Shown: positions 41,281 to 49,180 of the stretch, piece by piece | Layout: the number at the start of each line of letters is the position of its first letter | How positions within the stretch are numbered: the stretch's first letter is position 1 | Assembly (NCBI GenBank): GCA_902622845.1 | Contig: CACNRI010000002.1 | Span: 1-64,000 of the forward strand | Length of the DNA stretch: 64,000 bases | Direction: 5' to 3' | Source: an uncultured SAR86 cluster bacterium | GTDB taxonomy: Bacteria; Pseudomonadota; Gammaproteobacteria; Magnimaribacterales; D2472 | Position numbers and translations under genes: made by a program | Notes under the pieces: model-generated | The model's database searches: none | The model's input: only the letters and a program-made list of their open reading frames with translations | Told to the model about the DNA's origin: nothing

Positions 41281-41943
41281 ATGAGAAACATAGTCAGAAA
41301 CACTCACAAATACTTGAGCTTTTTTATTTCAGTTCAATTATTCTTATGGACTGCTTCCGGTATATATTTTGCGTTCAATAAGATTGAGCTTGTGAGAGGT
41401 GAGCAATACAGATTAACGGAAAGTTTTCCAATTAATTTCGATGAAGTTAAGTTCTCAAGGTCTGATGTCCAGCAGATTAAAGCAATAAAAAGATTGGATG
41501 AAATTATTTTTGTTTTGAGTGGAAGTAAGGGCATCGAGTATCTTGATGCTTTTGGTACTCCTGTTAACAAACTAAATAAAAATGAAGTTTTTGAAATTGT
41601 CAGATCATCCTCAACACTTGAACCAATAAATTTAGAGGAAATTACAGAATCTTCAAAAGGCTCAGAGTTTAGAGGCAGAGATCTTCCTTTATACAAAGTA
41701 ACCTCTCTAAATGATAAAGATAAGAAGATTAATTTATATTTAAATGTTTTCTCTGGCGAAATAACTGCAGTTAGATCACTTCAGTGGAGAATCTGGGACT
41801 TAATGTGGGGATTTCATATTATGGATTGGCAAACAAGAGATAAGATAAATAATATTTTCCTTAAAATCTTTTCAATCTTAGCTTTAGTAAGCTCTATCTC
41901 AGGAATTTTGCTATTTTTTAAAGTTGATTATAAATCTAGATGA
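41281..41943 (+). CDS. PepSY-domain membrane protein
   Basis: 220 residues from ATG 41281. An N-terminal membrane helix (LSFFISVQLFLWTASGIYFAF) with preceding HKYLS, a periplasmic PepSY-like middle (DLPLYKVTSL, INLYLNVFSGEITAVRSLQW), and a C-terminal helix after WDLMWGFHIMDWQTRDKINN. The His-containing ends resemble PepSY-associated iron/copper reductase proteins. It diverges from the CsoR operon across about 50 bases containing the operator. Its function is unknown; a link to metal or redox handling is inferred from position. Confidence 0.75.
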   Translation: MRNIVRNTHKYLSFFISVQLFLWTASGIYFAFNKIELVRGEQYRLTESFPINFDEVKFSRSDVQQIKAIKRLDEIIFVLSGSKGIEYLDAFGTPVNKLNKNEVFEIVRSSSTLEPINLEEITESSKGSEFRGRDLPLYKVTSLNDKDKKINLYLNVFSGEITAVRSLQWRIWDLMWGFHIMDWQTRDKINNIFLKIFSILALVSSISGILLFFKVDYKSR

Positions 41944-42590
41944 GTTTTATTAACTCCAAATTTCTTTCTGAACTTATTGGTACCAGTTTTCTAGTAATGG
42001 TTGTCGTTGGATCGGGAATTATGGCAAGTAACTTGTCTAATGAGATATCAATGATACTTCTAGCAAATACAATAGCAACTGGAGCGGGACTAACTGCACT
42101 AATTTGGACTTTTATTAAGATATCTGGAGCTCATTTTAATCCATGCGTAAGCTTGGTCATGTTCCTAAGGAAAGATATCTCATTATTTGAACTATGTAAC
42201 TTTATCCCTGCTCAGCTTATTGGAGGGTTTATCGGAGTGATGTTGGCAAACCTAATGTTTGATTTAGATGCATTTCAGCTTTCACAAAATAGCAGGTCTG
42301 GCATTAATATCTTTCTATCAGAATCAATAGCTACTTTTGGCTTATTAATGATAATTCTTGGAACTTTAAGATTAAATAGCGATTTAGTTGCTCCCTCAGT
42401 TGGGCTATATATTTCTGCAGGATATTGGTTTACATCATCAACTTCTTTTGCAAATCCTGCCGTTACGTTTGCTAGGATTTTTACTGATACATTTACTGGC
42501 ATTTTTTATCTTGATGCGGCCTGCTTTATATTTTTCCAAATTCTGGGAGCAATATTTGCTTTTAAAGTATTCAAATCGCTGGAGAATTGA
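41940..42590 (+). CDS. MIP-family (aquaporin/glycerol facilitator-like) channel
   Basis: 216 residues, six membrane helices. The two pore half-helices are SGAHFNPCVSL (NPC in place of the first NPA) and SFANPAVTFARIF (NPA followed by Arg). Such channels pass water, glycerol or metalloid hydroxides such as arsenite. The start overlaps the PepSY stop as ATGA. Being next to a metal-regulated operon allows a metalloid role, but this is not shown. Confidence 0.88.
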   Translation: MSFINSKFLSELIGTSFLVMVVVGSGIMASNLSNEISMILLANTIATGAGLTALIWTFIKISGAHFNPCVSLVMFLRKDISLFELCNFIPAQLIGGFIGVMLANLMFDLDAFQLSQNSRSGINIFLSESIATFGLLMIILGTLRLNSDLVAPSVGLYISAGYWFTSSTSFANPAVTFARIFTDTFTGIFYLDAACFIFFQILGAIFAFKVFKSLEN

Positions 42591-42614
42591 TTAAGTAGAC
42601 TTTTTTACTTGTGG

Positions 42615-42620
42615 TATAAA
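42615..42620 (+). promoter_or_regulatory. Extended -10 before the Rieske oxygenase gene
   Basis: TGGTATAAA at 42612-42620 is an extended -10 (TGN plus TATAAA), ten bases before ATG 42631. No Shine-Dalgarno is evident. Confidence 0.45.
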
Positions 42621-42630
42621 ATATAGAACT

Positions 42631-43842
42631 ATGATTTATAAAAGCCATCAAACTTTGCCAGCTTGGACGTATACAAGCGATGCATTTCTAGAGCTTGAAA
42701 AAAGACACTTATTTCTAAATAACTGGCAGTTGATATGTCACTCTTCAAATATTCCTAATGCAGGAGATTATTTTACTTTCAATTTCTTTAATGAAAGATT
42801 AGTTGCTATAAGGAATGAAAATGATGAGATAAATGTTTTTCATAATGTTTGCTCTCACAGGGCAACAAAGCTTTTAGAGGATGATGGGAATTGTGGTAAA
42901 AGAATTAGATGTCCTTATCATGCATGGAGTTATGACCTATTCGGTAACCTTAAATCTGTTCCTTATGAAGAGCAATTTAAAAACTTTGACAAAGAGGATC
43001 ACAACTTAAAGCCGGTACAAATGGAAATCTTTTTAGGATTTATTTTTGCGAAGATAAATCCAAGTTCAGCGCCAAGCGTAGCCGATCAATTCAATCCTTA
43101 TCTAGAAGAATTATCTTTATACAAATTAGAGGATATAAAACCATTAGGGAGGGTAACAATGAGGCCAAGAGATGTTAATTGGAAGCAGGTTGCTGATAAT
43201 TATGTTGATGCTTTGCATATACCTGTTGCTCATCCTGGTCTATCCGGTTTAGTTGGCAATAGTTATGGAATTGAATTATCTGAGGACGGAGGATTTATTC
43301 ACAAAATGTGGGGCGATCTTAATAAAACAAGAAAGAAAAATTTATCCAACGACCTCTATAAAAAATTACTACCAGAATCTAAACATTTACCTAAAAATAA
43401 GCAAATGCATTGGTCTTACTATAGATTGTGGCCTAATCTAGCATTTGATATCTATCCAGATCAGATGGATTTTATGCAATTTATACCAATCAACTCTCGC
43501 AAGACTCTTATTAGAGAAATACCATATGCGTTGCCAGATGAAAGAAGGGAGATGAAAGCAGCAAGATATTTAAATTGGAGAATTAATCGCGAAGTGAATG
43601 CAGAAGATACGGAACTTATTAATTTTGTCCAGGAGGGAATGGAAACATCTGCATACAGTTCTGGTCCGCTTGCTGAGTCAGAAATATGTCTTATCGATAG
43701 TGCAGAAAAGATTCGTAATTCAATTCCTGTATCGTGCTTAGAGGTTGAACCAGACGCAGATGAAATAGTGAAAATAAATGAAGAACTTCTAGAAAATAAA
43801 GATAAAAAAGTTAAGAATATATTTGATAAGAAGAAAACTTAA
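42631..43842 (+). CDS. Rieske [2Fe-2S] oxygenase alpha subunit
   Basis: 403 residues. The Rieske cluster ligands are Cys74-x-His76 and Cys94-x-x-His97 (NVCSHRATKL, RIRCPYHAWSYD). The catalytic iron site is in DNYVDALHIPVAH with bridging Asp193, His196 and His201. Overall similarity is to ring-hydroxylating or carnitine/choline-type monooxygenases. No dedicated reductase or ferredoxin gene follows, so electrons must come from elsewhere. It overlaps the flavin monooxygenase by one base (TAATG), suggesting consecutive oxidations of one substrate. Confidence 0.9.
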   Translation: MIYKSHQTLPAWTYTSDAFLELEKRHLFLNNWQLICHSSNIPNAGDYFTFNFFNERLVAIRNENDEINVFHNVCSHRATKLLEDDGNCGKRIRCPYHAWSYDLFGNLKSVPYEEQFKNFDKEDHNLKPVQMEIFLGFIFAKINPSSAPSVADQFNPYLEELSLYKLEDIKPLGRVTMRPRDVNWKQVADNYVDALHIPVAHPGLSGLVGNSYGIELSEDGGFIHKMWGDLNKTRKKNLSNDLYKKLLPESKHLPKNKQMHWSYYRLWPNLAFDIYPDQMDFMQFIPINSRKTLIREIPYALPDERREMKAARYLNWRINREVNAEDTELINFVQEGMETSAYSSGPLAESEICLIDSAEKIRNSIPVSCLEVEPDADEIVKINEELLENKDKKVKNIFDKKKT

Positions 43843-45299
43843 TGAATATACACTCTCAAAAAATTTACGATACCATTGTAGTAGGAGCAGGTATTTCAGG
43901 TTTAAGTGCAGCCTATCATCTTAAGAAGTTTAGCCCCAAAGCTGAATTTTTGGTTCTTGAGGGCAGGGATAACTTTGGGGGTACATGGGACTTCTTTAAA
44001 TATCCTGGCATTCGTTCAGATTCAGATATGCATACCCTTGGATTCTCGTTTAAGCCTTGGAATAGCAGAAAGTTTATTGCAGATGGCCCTGCAATAATGA
44101 ACTACTTAGATGAAACTATTGAAGAAAATAACCTTAAAGATTTAATCAAATTTAACATGCATATTGAGTCAGCCTCATGGAATTCCGTGGATTCGCTTTG
44201 GGAGCTGAGAATCAATAATAAAAAACTAAATAAACTAGAAATAATTAAAACTAAGTTTATTCAGATGTGTGCTGGATATTACAGTTACAAAAGTGGACAT
44301 AAACCAGTCTTCAAAGGGTCCGAGGATTTTGTGGGACAAATTATTCATCCTCAAGAGTGGAATAGCACCATTGATTATGAAAATAAAAAAGTAGCTGTTA
44401 TTGGAAGTGGGGCTACAGCAGTTACTTTAGTGCCTCAGATTGCAAAAAAAGCTAGTCATGTAACCATGATCCAAAGATCTCCAACATATATTGCTTCCGT
44501 TCCAAGTAAATACAAGATTCTTCATTTACTTAATTATATCTCGCCTAAGTTTGGCTATAAGATAATCAGATTTACAAATATTCTTAGACAAAGAAGGATT
44601 TATAGAAGAGCGCGAAGAAGTCCAGAATTAGTAAAAGATTATTTACTAGGTCTTGTTAGAGACGAACTCCCGGATTTTGATATTGAAAAACACTTTACTC
44701 CTTCTTATAACCCTTGGGAGCAAAGGTTATGTTTAGCACCAGATAGTGACTTCTTTGAGAGTATCAAACAAAAAAGAGTATCTATAGAGACAGAAACAAT
44801 TGATTCATTTTCAGAAAAGGGAGTTCAGCTTGATTCAGGAAAATTAATTGAAGCAGATATTATTGTTACAGCAACTGGAATAAAGCTTCAAAATTTTGGT
44901 GGAATCAGGATTTTTGTTGATGAAAATGAGATCGATATTTCTAAAAGCTTTATCTACAAAAGCATGATGTATACCCAAATACCAAATTTTATTAATACCT
45001 TTGGCTATATAAATGCTTCTTGGACTCTAAAAGCAGACCTTACAAGCAAATATGCCTGTAGATTAATCAATTTTATGGATGATAATAATTATGCTAAATG
45101 TCTTCCTGAAGCTCCTGAGGATTTAGAAGAAACTAAAGGATTCTTAGATGATTTCTCATCAGGTTATGTCAGAAGAGCGGCCTCCATTACTGTCAAGCAA
45201 GGAAATAAAAAACCATGGATTAATAATCAAAACTATCTGAAAGATATTTTCGAAATAAATTATGGGAAAATAGAGGACAACAGTTTAAGATTTTCATAA
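43842..45299 (+). CDS. Flavin-containing (Baeyer-Villiger-type) monooxygenase
   Basis: 485 residues. FAD motif TIVVGAGISGLSAAYHL, then EGRDNFGGTWDFFKYPGIRS and DSDMHTLGFSFKPW, and an NAD(P) motif VAVIGSGATAVTLVPQIA followed by VTMIQRSPTYI. These features match class B flavin monooxygenases that insert oxygen into ketones or oxidise heteroatoms. The VTATG segment near the end (IVTATGIKL) is conserved. It is co-transcribed with the Rieske oxygenase. Confidence 0.9.
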   Translation: MNIHSQKIYDTIVVGAGISGLSAAYHLKKFSPKAEFLVLEGRDNFGGTWDFFKYPGIRSDSDMHTLGFSFKPWNSRKFIADGPAIMNYLDETIEENNLKDLIKFNMHIESASWNSVDSLWELRINNKKLNKLEIIKTKFIQMCAGYYSYKSGHKPVFKGSEDFVGQIIHPQEWNSTIDYENKKVAVIGSGATAVTLVPQIAKKASHVTMIQRSPTYIASVPSKYKILHLLNYISPKFGYKIIRFTNILRQRRIYRRARRSPELVKDYLLGLVRDELPDFDIEKHFTPSYNPWEQRLCLAPDSDFFESIKQKRVSIETETIDSFSEKGVQLDSGKLIEADIIVTATGIKLQNFGGIRIFVDENEIDISKSFIYKSMMYTQIPNFINTFGYINASWTLKADLTSKYACRLINFMDDNNYAKCLPEAPEDLEETKGFLDDFSSGYVRRAASITVKQGNKKPWINNQNYLKDIFEINYGKIEDNSLRFS

Positions 45300-45324
45300 A
45301 TTTTCACAATTAAATCATACCTAT

Positions 45325-46014
45325 ATGCAAGAATTTGAATTACTATCCATATCTCACTTTTTGGGCTTTTGTATTTGCCTGGCGGCAATAATTTTTATTC
45401 CAAAAGCAATTCAAGCAAAGCCAGGATTAGAAAATTTTTCAAAATATTTTTTAGTTTTTTTACTAGTCGAGAACCAGATTAGATCAACGTATGTTGAAAC
45501 TTTTATTAAAGGGGGCAACCTATTAGAAAATTTGCCTTTGCATCTGTGTGACTTCTCAGCAATTGTAATTGCAGTCTTTCTTTTAACAGGATTTAGACCT
45601 TTATTTATTTTTGCATATTTTTGGGGAATTGCCGGTGCTGGCATGTCTATATTAACTCCTGACTCTGAGTTTGCTTTTCCTCATTATGAGTATTTTGCAA
45701 CTATGTATGGCCATTCATTAATCTTATTGGCAGTAGTCTTTTCAATTGTTAACTTGGGTCAACGGCCTTATTTAAGTGATATTCCAAAGCTAATATTTTA
45801 TTCATCAATTCTGTTAGTGATTATGTATGGTATAAATTATATTTTGGGAGCAAATTACTGGTATCTTAATGAAAGACCATATGGCGATAATATTCTTTCA
45901 TTAATGCCCGAACCGCCGGTTCATATGTTTATACTATATCCAGTAGCTATATTTTTTATATATTTAGTTTACTCGCCATATATTTATTTAGATAGAAGAA
46001 AGATAGGAGGATAA
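45325..46014 (+). CDS. TIGR02206/YwaF-type membrane protein
   Basis: 229 residues, about seven membrane helices. ENLPLHLCDFSAIVIAVFLL and WGIAGAGMSILTPD are the conserved segments, and a C-terminal MPEPPVHMFILYPVAI follows. The family is uncharacterised; distant similarity to rhomboid-like or sensor membrane proteins has been suggested for it. It sits between a flavin monooxygenase and a cupin gene in the same orientation. I cannot assign a function. Confidence 0.7.
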   Translation: MQEFELLSISHFLGFCICLAAIIFIPKAIQAKPGLENFSKYFLVFLLVENQIRSTYVETFIKGGNLLENLPLHLCDFSAIVIAVFLLTGFRPLFIFAYFWGIAGAGMSILTPDSEFAFPHYEYFATMYGHSLILLAVVFSIVNLGQRPYLSDIPKLIFYSSILLVIMYGINYILGANYWYLNERPYGDNILSLMPEPPVHMFILYPVAIFFIYLVYSPYIYLDRRKIGG

Positions 46015-46018
46015 ATAA

Positions 46019-46543
46019 ATGAGAAGAATTATTACAGGACATAATGCGGAAGGAAAATCAGTTGTAATGCATGAGGGGCCGCCAGCCAGATCCATTGGTG
46101 AAGATGTTGGAGGCCTATATGAGATTTGGAATACTGAAGCAACTCCTTTTACAACAAAGGGTTTTGAGGATAAGGCTGATATCGATATAGAGCTTGAACC
46201 TTCAAAGGGAGGAACGAAATTTAGATACTTTCAAATTAACCCCACTCCAGAAGGTGTTCCAGTTGAAATTTTAAATGAAATGGCTGCAGATGCATTCGAT
46301 AAGATCAAAGCATCTCATTGCAGAGTTGATGTATCAAAGCATCCAGCAATGCATAAGACAGACAGTATTGATTATATTATTCTATTAAAAGGTGATGTTA
46401 CCCTCATACTCGATGAAGATGAAATAGACCTTAAACCTTTTGATACTGTTGTTCAAAGAGGAACAAATCATGCATGGCGGAATAATGGAAATGAACCTGC
46501 TCTATTTATAGCTGTTTTAATAGATTCAGAAATAGACGCATAG
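46019..46543 (+). CDS. Cupin-domain protein
   Basis: 174 residues. A single conserved beta-barrel cupin: HPAMHKTDSIDYIILLKGD (motif 1) and FDTVVQRGTNHAWRNNGNEP (motif 2), with metal-binding His/Glu positions partly replaced. An AGGAGG lies before the ATG. The N-terminal part (GLYEIWNTEATPF) occurs in cupins found beside oxidoreductases. Perhaps an enzyme or binding protein acting on products of the upstream oxygenases. Confidence 0.85.
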   Translation: MRRIITGHNAEGKSVVMHEGPPARSIGEDVGGLYEIWNTEATPFTTKGFEDKADIDIELEPSKGGTKFRYFQINPTPEGVPVEILNEMAADAFDKIKASHCRVDVSKHPAMHKTDSIDYIILLKGDVTLILDEDEIDLKPFDTVVQRGTNHAWRNNGNEPALFIAVLIDSEIDA

Positions 46544-47932
46544 ATGCAAAAAAACTTCATTTTTAGTGATACTGAAACCACAGGCTTAAGGGAAAAAGAT
46601 TTTATACAAATAATTCAATCTGCCTCAATCTTAACGGATGAGAGTTTTGAAAGAATTGATGCTCAGAATATTGAATCTAGACCACTACCATGGGTCGTTC
46701 CTCAACCAGGCGCTTATTTAATTCACAAAAAGATTTCAAGCCTAGATTCAAATATATCTCATTACCAAATGATGAAAGATATATATGATACTTGGGAGAA
46801 ATGGAGTGATGATAAACAGTCAATTTTTATAACCTATAATGGTCACCAGTTTGACGAAGAGCTATATAGAAGACAGTTCTATTGGAATCTATTGCCACCA
46901 TATATTACAAACACAAATGGTAATGGTAGAAGCGATTTATATTTCTTAATTTTGTTAGTTTCCTATCTCTATCCTGACTTTATTAAGTTCAATATGAATA
47001 ATTATGATTTACCAATACTAAAACTTGATCAGATTCTTCCAAAAATTGGTATTGATGTATCAGATGCTCACGATGCTCTTACAGATTGTGAATTCATGGT
47101 GCATCTTATTAAGTACATTTATTCAGAGCACTCTGATTTAGTTGAAGATTTTTTTCTTCAAGCAACAAAAACAAGTTTCATAAAAATGCTTTCAACCAGA
47201 AACTATTTTGGTTATGTGCAAAGGGGCCCGAGATACAGGTTTATATATCCACTAACATTTATTTGTCAGAATCCAGAGTCTCCAAATAAAGCAATTTTCT
47301 TAGACCTGTCGTATCCAATCGAGGATATCCTTGAGCTTGAATATCATGAACTCATTTCTTATATTGAAAAACCAAATGCTGAATCACCTTTTAAAGTATT
47401 AGCAATAAATAAGTCTCAAGCAGTGGCCGATGGTGAGAAATTTGATTTCAAATTTGATTTAACTCAGGATGAGCTTGTAACAAGGGCTAAAAAGATAAAA
47501 GAGAATTTTGAATTTAAAGAGAGAATAGTTGCTGCTTGTTCAGATATAGATAAGCCATTTTATCCTGCAAAGGACTTTATTGAACAACAGGTTTATGAAG
47601 GATTTCCATCACCCGAAGATTCAAGACTGTTTCAAGAATTTCATAAATCTGAAGATTTTGAAACGAAACATAATATTGCTATCAGAATTAAAGACGATAG
47701 ATATAGAGAATTTGCTAAAAGAATCCTATACCTTCATTTCCCTGACAGGGTTGATAGCAAGATTGAAAAAAATGTTTCAGAATTAATACATAAAAGGTTT
47801 AACGAAGAGGGTCCATGGCCAGATGCCGCAAAAGCGTATCAGGAACTTATTTCTAAGATGGAAACTGCTGAGGGTTCCCAAAAAAAGATACTAGAAAAGC
47901 TTCAAAACTTTTTTGCAAGCTCAAATAATTAA
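46544..47932 (+). CDS. sbcB: Exodeoxyribonuclease I
   Basis: 462 residues, DnaQ-like 3'-5' exonuclease that digests single-stranded DNA. Exo I motif is IFSDTETTGLRE, Exo II YNGHQFDEELYRRQFYW, Exo III DAHDALTDCEF. The following SH3-like and C-terminal helical domains of ExoI are recognisable (YPLTFICQNPESPNKAIFLDLS, QVYEGFPSPEDSRLFQEF). It starts immediately after the cupin stop and abuts tadA, so these three genes are probably co-transcribed. Confidence 0.93.
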   Translation: MQKNFIFSDTETTGLREKDFIQIIQSASILTDESFERIDAQNIESRPLPWVVPQPGAYLIHKKISSLDSNISHYQMMKDIYDTWEKWSDDKQSIFITYNGHQFDEELYRRQFYWNLLPPYITNTNGNGRSDLYFLILLVSYLYPDFIKFNMNNYDLPILKLDQILPKIGIDVSDAHDALTDCEFMVHLIKYIYSEHSDLVEDFFLQATKTSFIKMLSTRNYFGYVQRGPRYRFIYPLTFICQNPESPNKAIFLDLSYPIEDILELEYHELISYIEKPNAESPFKVLAINKSQAVADGEKFDFKFDLTQDELVTRAKKIKENFEFKERIVAACSDIDKPFYPAKDFIEQQVYEGFPSPEDSRLFQEFHKSEDFETKHNIAIRIKDDRYREFAKRILYLHFPDRVDSKIEKNVSELIHKRFNEEGPWPDAAKAYQELISKMETAEGSQKKILEKLQNFFASSNN

Positions 47933-48376
47933 ATGAAAGAACTATTTATGAAAGAAGCTCTAATAAGGGCTAAGATAGCTTTCGAAAAGGATGAAGTTCC
48001 AATAGGCGCAGTTGTGGTGAAAAATAATGAAATTATTGGATATGGTCAAAATAGAACAATTGAAAAAAATTCGGTCTTTGCTCATGCAGAAATTGAAGCT
48101 ATTAACATGGCATCAAAGAAAGAGCAGAATTATAGGTTAGTTGGGTGTGATATTTATTCGACTATCGAGCCTTGCCACTTATGCGCAAAGGCAATTGTTG
48201 CTTCAAGAATAGATAATCTTTATATCGGAGCCAGGGAACCAAAAGAAGGATCAATAGTTTCGCAAGACAACTTTCTTGATAAGCCATTTCATAATCATAA
48301 GACTCATTATGAAATTGGAATTTTAGAGAGTGAATGCAAAGAGATCATTCAAAGATTTTTCAAAGCAAAGCGTTAA
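47933..48376 (+). CDS. tadA: tRNA-specific adenosine deaminase
   Basis: 147 residues. Zinc-dependent deaminase with His51-Ala-Glu53 and Cys81-x-x-Cys84 (FAHAEIEAIN, EPCHLCAKAIVASRI). Converts wobble A34 to inosine in tRNA-Arg(ACG). VPIGAVVVKNNEIIGYGQNR at the start is typical. Translation begins directly after the sbcB stop. The end meets the convergent xthA gene with no gap. Confidence 0.95.
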   Translation: MKELFMKEALIRAKIAFEKDEVPIGAVVVKNNEIIGYGQNRTIEKNSVFAHAEIEAINMASKKEQNYRLVGCDIYSTIEPCHLCAKAIVASRIDNLYIGAREPKEGSIVSQDNFLDKPFHNHKTHYEIGILESECKEIIQRFFKAKR

Positions 48377-49180
48377 TTAAGCCAACTCTAACCAAATAGG
48401 GCAGTGATCAGATGGTTTTTCCATGGCACGAGCATCATAATCCATGCCGGTGGTCTTAATAGAGCTTTTAAGAGACTCTGATACGAGTATTTGATCAATC
48501 CTTAAACCTCTTTTGGGATCTTGATCAAACATCCTTGATCTATAATCAAACCAAGTATATTTATCATTTATTCCAGGATTTTGAGATCTCCAGCTATCAG
48601 TAAATCCCATGTTTAGGATCTTAAACCACATTTCTCTCTCTTCAGGAAGAAAAGCACATTTTCCCTCTCTCAACCATCTTTTTGCATTTACATCACCAAT
48701 GCCTATATCCTCATCTTCAGGAGCTACATTGAAGTCACCCATTAGAATAATATTTTCTTTATCAAGATTTTGTATGTACTTCTCCAAATCTTTGTAATAC
48801 TTAACTTTTTTAGGAAACTTTGAGGGGTGCTCTCTATTTTCTCCTTGCGGGAAATAACCATTCAAGATATCAAATTCTTTTTTTTCTATTTTATAAGTGC
48901 AGTGAATGAACCTTTTTTGCTCATCCTCATCATCATCTGGAAAACCCTTTTGAACAAAAATTGGTTTTTCTTTGCTAAGTAACGCAACACCATAATGACC
49001 TTTGCCACCCCAATGTTCTGCGTGATAACCAATTTCATTAATTTCCTCCATGGGAAATTCAGGATCATCAACTTTTGTTTCTTGAAGGCCTATAACATCT
49101 GGACCAAGATTATCTCTTAGATGAATGAGTTGATGTGGTCGAGCACGAACGCTATTTATATTAAATGATATACATTTCAT
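48377..49180 (-). CDS. xthA: Exodeoxyribonuclease III
   Basis: 267 residues. AP endonuclease and 3'-5' exonuclease of base-excision repair. Motifs: FNINSVRARPHQL, IGLQETKV (catalytic Glu), NGYFPQGENREHPSKFPKK, ILMGDFNVAPEDEDIG (Asp-Asn), WRSQNPGINDKYTWFDYR, RIDQILVS and SDHCPIW (catalytic Asp-His). The ATG overlaps the prc stop by one base. Confidence 0.96.
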   Translation of the reverse strand: MKCISFNINSVRARPHQLIHLRDNLGPDVIGLQETKVDDPEFPMEEINEIGYHAEHWGGKGHYGVALLSKEKPIFVQKGFPDDDEDEQKRFIHCTYKIEKKEFDILNGYFPQGENREHPSKFPKKVKYYKDLEKYIQNLDKENIILMGDFNVAPEDEDIGIGDVNAKRWLREGKCAFLPEEREMWFKILNMGFTDSWRSQNPGINDKYTWFDYRSRMFDQDPKRGLRIDQILVSESLKSSIKTTGMDYDARAMEKPSDHCPIWLELA

